Shown piece after piece: positions 4,130 through 9,342 of a DNA stretch of 9,342 nt (position 1 is the stretch's first letter; the number at the start of each line of letters is the position of its first letter). The stretch is taken from the NCBI GenBank assembly GCA_018830365.1, contig JAHJSK010000045.1:1-9342 (forward strand), in the 5' to 3' direction. The DNA comes from Patescibacteria group bacterium. Lineage in GTDB: Bacteria > Patescibacteriota > Minisyncoccia > Minisyncoccales > CG1-02-41-26. The notes under the pieces were generated by a model. It saw only the letters and a program-made list of their open reading frames with translations, made no database searches and was not told the origin of the DNA. A program made the position numbers and the translations under genes.

Positions 4130-5224
4130 CTACTCTTTATTAAAATCCGGAAAAGCTGGCAAATTTTCTTCTGAAAAAGAATCAGCTGTGAAAGAATCGG
4201 TTGCGCCTGGCAACATTGCTCCCATTATTGAGGATAAAATTTCTTCAATTCCTTTGTAATTTTGAGGCATTTCAATCTTCACATCTTTATTAAAATCAGA
4301 AATTTTCATTTCCAAATCCAAAGTAATTTTTCCTTTTGTTTTTGATTCTGGATCAAAATCGGCGACATTTATTTCTTTTTCAATTTTTATTTTTCTCAAC
4401 CAAAAATTTCCTTTTTCTATCCAAAAATTCATTTCAAGCGGAGAAATTTTTTGCCAAAATGCGTCAAATTTTTCAGAAAAAGTTTTTAGAGTTTTTTCAA
4501 ATTCAGCTTCGGATTGCTGTCCCTTTGGCTGGTATTTCTGAAGAATTCTTAAAATTTCAGGAATCAATGTTTTTACGGTTTCCTTTTCCAACCCAGCTGA
4601 ATAATGCAGTGTTTTCACTCCATCCACTTCTTCTGTCCCAAACTTTTTTTCAATCTTAAATATCTCTTTTCCTTTTAAGAGCAATTTGATTTCTTCTGCA
4701 AAGGCCTGTCCATTGAATTCAAATGAGGTCTCTGGGGACGGAAACATTTCCGCTAATTTTTTCTTGTCAATCTTAATCCATTGATTTTTAATTCCCGCAA
4801 GAAGCTCGGCCGGAAGAAAAGGCAAACTTGGCAAACTGCTTATTTGAAAATAAGTATCTTCGCCAAATGTCTTTACTTTTCCCTTTGCCTGCATTTCCAC
4901 TCCCTCACTAGACATTTTGAAAACCAAATCAGAGTCGGTTTTCGCATTTTTCAAATCTGTTTGATCCACGCTTCCCAAAATAAAAAGCGAGAAGTCGCCT
5001 GCTTGTCCGCTTTCTGGCGTAATTTTCAATTTAATGTCTTGTTCTACTTTATAACTTTTTGCCTGAAACGATTTAGCAATGGCACTTTCAATGATTTGCG
5101 AAGAAGTTTGCGCAAAAGGATTCCAATTAGGATTCCATGTTTTTGTTGCCAACAATCCTATAGCCGCGCCCAAAACTAACGCCGCCACAACCGAAACAAT
5201 GGTCTTGATATTTTTTATGTTCAT
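4130..5224 (-). CDS. Exported, membrane-anchored protein with a beta-rich extracytoplasmic domain
   Basis: The 364-residue protein starts with MNIKNIKTIV and a hydrophobic segment at about 7-27 (VSVVAALVLGAAIGLLA). It has no lipobox cysteine, so it is more likely a signal-anchored or conventionally exported protein than a lipoprotein. The rest is soluble, with alternating polar/hydrophobic strands. A segment SYKVEQDIKLKI (about 57-68) is followed by a DTYFQI strand and NQWIKIDKKKLAEMFP further on. This is the pattern of LolA/LppX-like or DUF6612-like lipid-binding outside domains (inference from layout, not a motif match). It starts 18 nt after the stop of the Clp-like gene and ends before a terminator, so it is the last gene of that operon. 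It may be a client, partner or envelope factor linked to the membrane-bound ATPase. The window's only CTAG (4908) lies within it. Confidence 0.8.
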   Translation of the reverse strand: MNIKNIKTIVSVVAALVLGAAIGLLATKTWNPNWNPFAQTSSQIIESAIAKSFQAKSYKVEQDIKLKITPESGQAGDFSLFILGSVDQTDLKNAKTDSDLVFKMSSEGVEMQAKGKVKTFGEDTYFQISSLPSLPFLPAELLAGIKNQWIKIDKKKLAEMFPSPETSFEFNGQAFAEEIKLLLKGKEIFKIEKKFGTEEVDGVKTLHYSAGLEKETVKTLIPEILRILQKYQPKGQQSEAEFEKTLKTFSEKFDAFWQKISPLEMNFWIEKGNFWLRKIKIEKEINVADFDPESKTKGKITLDLEMKISDFNKDVKIEMPQNYKGIEEILSSIMGAMLPGATDSFTADSFSEENLPAFPDFNKE

Positions 5225-5242
5225 TATTTTATTCTATATCTT

Positions 5243-7816
5243 TTACTCTATATCTAAAACAAAATTTTCATTTTCGACCTTTATCTCTATCTTGCTTCCT
5301 CTTTTTAATCTATCACTCAAAATAGCAGTAGTCAATAAATTTTCCACTTTGTCCTGAATTTTTCTTTTCATTTCCCGAGCTCCAAAAACAGGCGAATAAC
5401 TTAATTCCACAATTTTTTCTTTTAAATCTTTGGTAATCTCAAAATTTATTCCTTTATCTTGAAGATTTTCCGCTAATTTTTTCAGCATTAAATGGCAAAT
5501 TAAAAAAAGATTTTCCTTTGTTAAAGGTTTAAAAACAATTACTCCGTCAAACCGGTTTATAAATTCTGGTCTGAAAATATTTTCCTTGAACAAATGATCC
5601 AAAAGATCGTCCTCTACCATGCTTAATTTTTTATTCTCCTTAATATCTTGTCTGATTATTTCCGCGCCAGCATTGCTGGTGGCAATAATAATAGTATTTT
5701 TAAAATCAATTTTTCTGCCAAAACCATCAGTAATCCATCCTTCGTCTAATACCTGCAAAAATAAATTTAGGATATTTGGATGTGCCTTTTCAATTTCATC
5801 AAGTAAAATTAAAGAAAAAGGGTTCTCTCGCGTTGGTATTGTTAAAAGTCCCTCGTTTCCCTCGCCGCCAATAAGCCGCCTTATATCTTTTACTTCCTGA
5901 AACTCTGACATATCAAGGCGAATCATTCTTTTTTCCGAGCCGAAATAAACACTTGCTAATGCTTTTGCTGTTTCTGTTTTTCCTACTCCTGTTGGTCCCA
6001 AAAACAAAAACCCGCCTATTGTGCCAGTTCTTGATTCAATCCCCGCCTTAGCCCTTCTTAATGCTTCGCTCACTTCCTTAACCGCTTCTTCTTGATTTAT
6101 AATTCTTTGGTGAATTAATCCTTCCAAATTCAGCAAAATTTCTTTTTCTTTTTGCGCAAGTTCTTCCAAGGGAATTCCTGTTTTTTCAGAAACAATTTTT
6201 GTTATATGCTCTGGCTTCAAAATCTTTTCCTTTTTAGAAATACTCAACCAGCTCATTGCTTCGTCTAAAAGACGGACCGCTTTTTCAGGAAAAGGAAGTT
6301 CGCTCAAATACCTTGAACTCAATTTCAAAATTTCTCTCAATGCTTTATAGTTTACATTTTTTTTGTATTTTTTTTCAAAAAAAGGAAGAAAATCCTCCAA
6401 TAGTTTTAATGTCTCTTTTTCTGAAATTTCCGCTACCTCAACTTTTTCAAAAAGATTTAAAAAACTGGACTTTTTTTCTAAAACAGAATGCAATCCCTGA
6501 TAAGTGGTTAAAGCAATAATCTGAAAACAAGGTAAGCGCAAATATCGGCTCAAAATTCCGGAAATATCAATTACCCCGGGTTTTAGATTTTCTCCAATAA
6601 AATTTTGGATTTCTTCAATAACTAAAATAATATTCCCTGCTAACGCCACTTGCGCAAAACATTCTTCTAAAACTGCTTCCAGCTCTTCAAAAGAAACAAT
6701 TTCTGCGGCTAATTGACCTAAATCAAAAATTAAAACTCTCTTGTAGTTAATGTGAGGAGCGGCTTCTCCCAAAAAAGCTTTTTGAGCAATGGCTTTCACA
6801 ATGCTCTTTCTGCCTGTCCCGGACTCGCCAACCAATAAAACATTGCTAATTTCTTGTTTTGATAAAATTCTCTCGCATTGAGCAATCTCTTTTTGGTGTC
6901 CAACAATATCTTGAAAACTTGTTTTTTCCAACATTTTTCTCAAATCAAAAGCATATTTATCTAAAGTAATGCTATAACCAGCGGCCCAATCCTTGGCAAT
7001 TGATCCTTTTTTAAGCAAGTTTCTGTATTTCCAAATTTCTTTGGTTTCCAAAATTCTCTCTTCTATTTTTTCATACCAATCAGCCAAATTTTCTATGTCT
7101 GTTTTTTCTAAATTATTTAACATTAAAAAATTTTGGAAAAATCCGCAACGAGCAGAAAGGCAAACAAGCAAATCCCCTATTCCAACTATTGCTTTTCCTT
7201 TTGCAAAAGCAATTTTAGCCGCTTCAAAAATTATTTCTTTAAAACCCAGTATTTCTTCTTTTTCGCCCCCTTCCTTTTCTTGCTGGAATTTTTTTTCTAA
7301 TTTGTTTTTGATTTCCTTAAAAGACAATTCAACTCTGCCAAAAATAAATGGTATTAGCCCCGTGTTTACTTTCAGCCCTTGATTCAAAACAAAGTAAAGC
7401 AAAACTTCCATAGGGATATTGGTTAGTTTTCTTTTTTTGCAAAATTCAATTGCCTGCGCAGCCACGCTTGCCGCTTCAAAATCTAAAAATTCTGCTAAAT
7501 TATATTTTTCTGGATTTAAAATTGCCTGATTAAGAGTTATTTTTAATTTGGGCTCTTTTAATTTTGAATTAAAAAATTTTTCCAAGTACCAAAAAATTAC
7601 ACCAAAGACAAAAAAAATTATAGAAAAACCTAACAATGAAGAAGAATTTTCCAAAACAAAATCCTTACTTGAAAATCTAAATAAAAAAATCAAAAAACAA
7701 AAAAAAGACAAAAAAAGAAACAGCCCCTTGAATTGCTTGGCAAACCCAAAAAAAGGAAATTTTGCCCATTTTATTGCTTGTTCAATTTCTGTTTTTTTAA
7801 AATTAAAATTATTCAT
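5243..7816 (-). CDS. Membrane-anchored Clp/Hsp100-like AAA+ ATPase
   Basis: Positions are from ATG 7816 (857 residues), chosen because it follows the upstream stop by 7 nt; a TTG at 7843 would overlap that gene. Two membrane segments (about 31-47 and 61-78) precede a Clp-N-like helical region (about 107-225). The first AAA+ module has GESGTGRKS (330-338), with Arg at the usual Walker A Lys position, and ILVIEEIQ (397-404) as Walker B. The usual aromatic pore loop and Arg-Arg finger are not visible there. The second module is intact: GPTGVGKT (607-614), LILLDEIEKAH (669-679), TSN sensor 1 (713-715), FRPEFINRF (748-756) and GARE sensor 2 (812-815). However, the canonical pore GYVG is replaced by GGEGNEG, and no ClpP-docking (L/V)GF loop is seen. 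It probably hydrolyses ATP at the second ring and remodels proteins at the membrane without ClpP. It lies between a small membrane protein and an exported protein. Confidence 0.9.
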   Translation of the reverse strand: MNNFNFKKTEIEQAIKWAKFPFFGFAKQFKGLFLFLSFFCFLIFLFRFSSKDFVLENSSSLLGFSIIFFVFGVIFWYLEKFFNSKLKEPKLKITLNQAILNPEKYNLAEFLDFEAASVAAQAIEFCKKRKLTNIPMEVLLYFVLNQGLKVNTGLIPFIFGRVELSFKEIKNKLEKKFQQEKEGGEKEEILGFKEIIFEAAKIAFAKGKAIVGIGDLLVCLSARCGFFQNFLMLNNLEKTDIENLADWYEKIEERILETKEIWKYRNLLKKGSIAKDWAAGYSITLDKYAFDLRKMLEKTSFQDIVGHQKEIAQCERILSKQEISNVLLVGESGTGRKSIVKAIAQKAFLGEAAPHINYKRVLIFDLGQLAAEIVSFEELEAVLEECFAQVALAGNIILVIEEIQNFIGENLKPGVIDISGILSRYLRLPCFQIIALTTYQGLHSVLEKKSSFLNLFEKVEVAEISEKETLKLLEDFLPFFEKKYKKNVNYKALREILKLSSRYLSELPFPEKAVRLLDEAMSWLSISKKEKILKPEHITKIVSEKTGIPLEELAQKEKEILLNLEGLIHQRIINQEEAVKEVSEALRRAKAGIESRTGTIGGFLFLGPTGVGKTETAKALASVYFGSEKRMIRLDMSEFQEVKDIRRLIGGEGNEGLLTIPTRENPFSLILLDEIEKAHPNILNLFLQVLDEGWITDGFGRKIDFKNTIIIATSNAGAEIIRQDIKENKKLSMVEDDLLDHLFKENIFRPEFINRFDGVIVFKPLTKENLFLICHLMLKKLAENLQDKGINFEITKDLKEKIVELSYSPVFGAREMKRKIQDKVENLLTTAILSDRLKRGSKIEIKVENENFVLDIE

Positions 7817-7823
7817 TTGTCTT

Positions 7824-8198
7824 TTACAAAAATTTGAAACCAAAATAAATTCCTACAAGTAAAATCAAAGGCAAAATCAGCCAAATAACAAAAATTAAAA
7901 TGCCGGCAAAAAAAATAAAAATTTCAAAAATCAAACCAATGAGAATAGTTGCTGTTCTGACAATGGCTCCCAAAATTCGTGAAATCATATTACCAGCAAA
8001 AACTTGAAGGTATCGCTTTGGGTCAAATCCCCTACCATAGGATTCTTCATATCTTCTCCAATGGCTAAAAAAAGTTTTAAAAAGTAAAGGAATAGAAAAA
8101 TAATTAATATTAAAACGCAAAAAATTACTTAAATTGGTCAGTATCTGTCCTGGAACTTCAAAAAAATGCCAGGATAACCATTTAAAAAATATATTCAT
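7824..8198 (-). CDS. Small membrane protein, operon partner of the Clp-like ATPase
   Basis: A 124-residue protein. The N-terminal third is amphipathic and aromatic (MNIFFKWLSWHFFEVPGQIL) with a possible re-entrant hydrophobic stretch near 28-45. The middle has a basic, conserved-looking motif, HWRRYEESYGRGFDPKRY (46-63). The C-terminal third is two long hydrophobic segments (about 76-98 and 99-122) that form a hairpin. I cannot assign a named family. The gene ends 7 nt before the Clp-like ATPase start and follows a perfect -10 box, so it is the first gene of that operon. It could be a membrane receptor or scaffold for the ATPase (inference from adjacency). Confidence 0.75.
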   Translation of the reverse strand: MNIFFKWLSWHFFEVPGQILTNLSNFLRFNINYFSIPLLFKTFFSHWRRYEESYGRGFDPKRYLQVFAGNMISRILGAIVRTATILIGLIFEIFIFFAGILIFVIWLILPLILLVGIYFGFKFL

Positions 8199-8232
8199 AA
8201 TTTGTTTAAAAATTACAGAATTAATAGCTTCT

Positions 8233-8238
8233 ATTATA
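8233..8238 (-). promoter_or_regulatory. -10 box TATAAT for the 4130-8198 operon
   Basis: A perfect TATAAT on the minus strand (8238-8233) lies 34 nt before the start of the small membrane protein. It is just downstream of a hairpin-plus-T-run that could end the restriction operon. No good -35 hexamer is present at 16-18 nt, so the promoter may be weak or activator-dependent. Confidence 0.45.
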
Positions 8239-8272
8239 CGGGTTGGACACGGCGAAATTTTTTGACAGATTT

Positions 8273-8297
8273 AAAAAGCATGCCAATTCTATTAGCA
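8273..8297 (-). terminator. Possible terminator of the restriction-modification operon
   Basis: On the minus strand TGCTAAT (8297-8291) pairs with ATTGGCA (8287-8281), with one G·T wobble and an AGA loop. TGC and T5 (8277-8273) follow. The stem is short and A/T-rich, but the place is right: 6 nt past the endonuclease stop and just before the next -10 box. Confidence 0.45.
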
Positions 8298-8303
8298 CTC
8301 CGC

Positions 8304-8930
8304 CTATTTTAATTTTTCAATCTCTTTCCTTATTTCCTCAATTACTTCTGGATTATGGATTATCTTATTTTTTCCTTCGGTTATTGAAATGATGTAAAAT
8401 ACCTTTCCGCCGTATTTTGCAGTAAATTTTTCATGCGTTTTTTTCTGTTGCTCCCTTTCATTGATTATTTGTATAATATATTCAAAGCCAGCAGGCTTTA
8501 TTTGGAGACCGATATATTTTTCGTTAATTTTAATAAAATAATCGACATTATATCCTCTGTCCCATTCGTCGGAAGCGGGCTCAATTTTAACTCCAAGAAT
8601 TTTTTCAAGCTGTCCATATATTGTTTGAATTTCTGACTGATAGCCGTCGAAGGTTCTTGTTATTACCAAATTATATATGAAATTTATACAATCTTCTTCG
8701 GTAATATCCTCTATTTCGGCTTTGCAAACATCGGTAACCTTAATAAACAAAATTTTTCCGAGTTGCTCAAGATGCTGCTTTGAATATGTTTTGTCTAAGT
8801 AAAATTTTTTCCACTCGTTTAGTGTTTTTGGAGCGCATTTTCTGATTAACTCTGCGACGGGACCAACTTTACTTTTTCGGGTTAACCCCCATCGCATATT
8901 TGCTTGATTTAATATCCATTCTTTTGCCAT
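8304..8930 (-). CDS. MjaI-family type II restriction endonuclease (expected target CTAG)
   Basis: The 208-residue protein begins MAKEWILNQANMRWGLTRKS and continues VGPVAELIRKCAPKTLNEW, the N-terminal pattern of MjaI-family endonucleases. MjaI from Methanocaldococcus recognises CTAG. The probable metal site is Asp130 in YNVDYFIKI followed by Gln143 and Lys145 in GLQIKP. That is a D...QxK version of the PD-(D/E)XK core, as in BglII-type enzymes. A further conserved-looking segment is EEDCINFIYNLVITRTFDGY (78-97), and KTHEKFTAKYGGKVFYI (164-180) closes the fold. Length agrees with a single-domain enzyme. It starts one base after the stop of the methyltransferase gene, a normal order that lets protection come first. 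The near absence of CTAG from the window supports an active system. Recognition specificity is inferred from family membership. Confidence 0.85.
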   Translation of the reverse strand: MAKEWILNQANMRWGLTRKSKVGPVAELIRKCAPKTLNEWKKFYLDKTYSKQHLEQLGKILFIKVTDVCKAEIEDITEEDCINFIYNLVITRTFDGYQSEIQTIYGQLEKILGVKIEPASDEWDRGYNVDYFIKINEKYIGLQIKPAGFEYIIQIINEREQQKKTHEKFTAKYGGKVFYIISITEGKNKIIHNPEVIEEIRKEIEKLK

Positions 8931-8931
8931 A

Positions 8932-9342
8932 TTATTTTATTAAATTTAGAAATTTTATTTTGTATTTATAATCAGAATTATTATCAACATCGACAAGTTG
9001 ATTTTTTATTAAATGAGCATTTATAAATGTTTTATTTTTTAAATATAAATAGCAAAGCAAATTATTTTCTTGATCGTATTTTAGTGAATCAAATCTCATA
9101 AAAATTCTCTGATTTTTTAATTTTGCTTGTAAAAATTTAATAGCATCATCAATTTTATCTTTATTAACTTTTACCCCAATCAACTTTACCAACAAATCAT
9201 TATTCAATAACAGCTTTTCTGGACTTACGATTTTTTTAACAGAATATGTATTTACCACTTCGTTTTCCGTTGAATCAATTTTTGAACCAAATTGCAATTT
9301 TTTTGGGTCAATTTTTCGGTCAAACTTTATTGTATCTTTAAA
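8932..9342 (-). CDS. C-terminal part of a DNA methyltransferase (partner of the MjaI-type endonuclease), SNase-like domain
   Basis: The frame is open from the right edge to TAA 8934-8932, giving 136 visible residues without a start; a TTG at 9297 is internal. The last 80 residues read like a staphylococcal-nuclease (OB) fold: LVKLIGVKVNKD, then AIKFLQAKLKNQRIFMRFD, then NNLLCYLYLKNKTFINAHL. The positions of catalytic arginines and glutamate are not kept (for example Asn-Leu where the family has Arg-Leu in the 'D-x-x-G-R' turn), so it is probably a non-catalytic binding domain. Methyltransferases paired with MjaI-type enzymes commonly carry such a tail, to my recollection. The catalytic SAM and DPPY/SPPY motifs would lie beyond the window. 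The role would be methylation of CTAG to protect host DNA; enzyme identity is inferred from the adjacent endonuclease. Confidence 0.6.
   Translation of the reverse strand, partial: FKDTIKFDRKIDPKKLQFGSKIDSTENEVVNTYSVKKIVSPEKLLLNNDLLVKLIGVKVNKDKIDDAIKFLQAKLKNQRIFMRFDSLKYDQENNLLCYLYLKNKTFINAHLIKNQLVDVDNNSDYKYKIKFLNLIK

Noticed and set aside
7817..7843. TTG start for the Clp-like ATPase, adding nine residues
   Set aside because: It would overlap the end of the small membrane protein gene in another frame. The ATG at 7816 lies 7 nt after that gene's stop and is the simpler start.
4336..7862. Many plus-strand open frames of 60-130 codons across the minus-strand genes
   Set aside because: They are antisense shadows within genes with clear family motifs, and their products are Phe/Ser/Leu-rich with no recognisable domains.
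1..9342. Code 25 (TGA as glycine) lineage
   Set aside because: TGA ends rsmH and the ftsL-like gene in sensible places, and no accepted gene needs TGA read through.
1..9342. tRNA or rRNA genes
   Set aside because: I saw no cloverleaf with a GTTCGA-type T-arm and no rRNA-like conserved blocks; the intergenic spaces are short or AT-rich repeats.

Overview
The window looks like a fragment of a Candidate Phyla Radiation (Patescibacteria, Parcubacteria-like) genome. It is AT-rich (roughly one third G+C), has short intergenic gaps, and every gene I accept lies on the minus strand. It carries small proteins typical of that group and a minimal cell-division cluster. TGA is used as a stop (the rsmH/ftsL junction is an ATGA overlap), which argues against the code-25 lineages.

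Reading the minus strand from right to left: (1) a restriction-modification pair, 8304-9342, with the C-terminal part of a DNA methyltransferase cut by the window edge and an MjaI-family (CTAG-type) endonuclease one base after it. (2) A likely three-gene operon, 4130-8198: a small membrane protein, a membrane-anchored Clp/Hsp100-like AAA+ ATPase with a degenerate first ring, and an exported membrane-anchored protein. It ends at a terminator near 4021-4042. (3) A dcw-type division cluster, 1909-3776: mraZ, rsmH and an ftsL-like gene. Upstream of mraZ are a promoter with a perfect -35 box and 10-nt-phased TGG repeats that fit a MraZ operator. (4) A two-gene cassette, 600-1788, of an XRE-type regulator and a PD-(D/E)XK-like nuclease. 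Both are broken by one extra A in a homopolymer. It sits where ftsI would usually follow ftsL. (5) A gene-poor stretch, 137-599, with two strong hairpin terminators and a G+C-richer block that may fold, then the N-terminus of a gene cut by the left edge.

The dcw segment is crowded with small repeats. Heptamer and octamer arrays lie on both sides of mraZ. Two inverted-repeat elements share ACCCCTCACC/GGTGAGGGGT ends, and one of them is read in frame as part of the FtsL-like N-terminus. A short G+C-rich hairpin segment appears to be inserted in frame within RsmH. CTAG, the expected target of the restriction system, occurs only once in 9342 bases by my reading, against about 17 GATC. The most novel protein system is the membrane-tethered Hsp100-like ATPase with its two membrane or exported neighbours.
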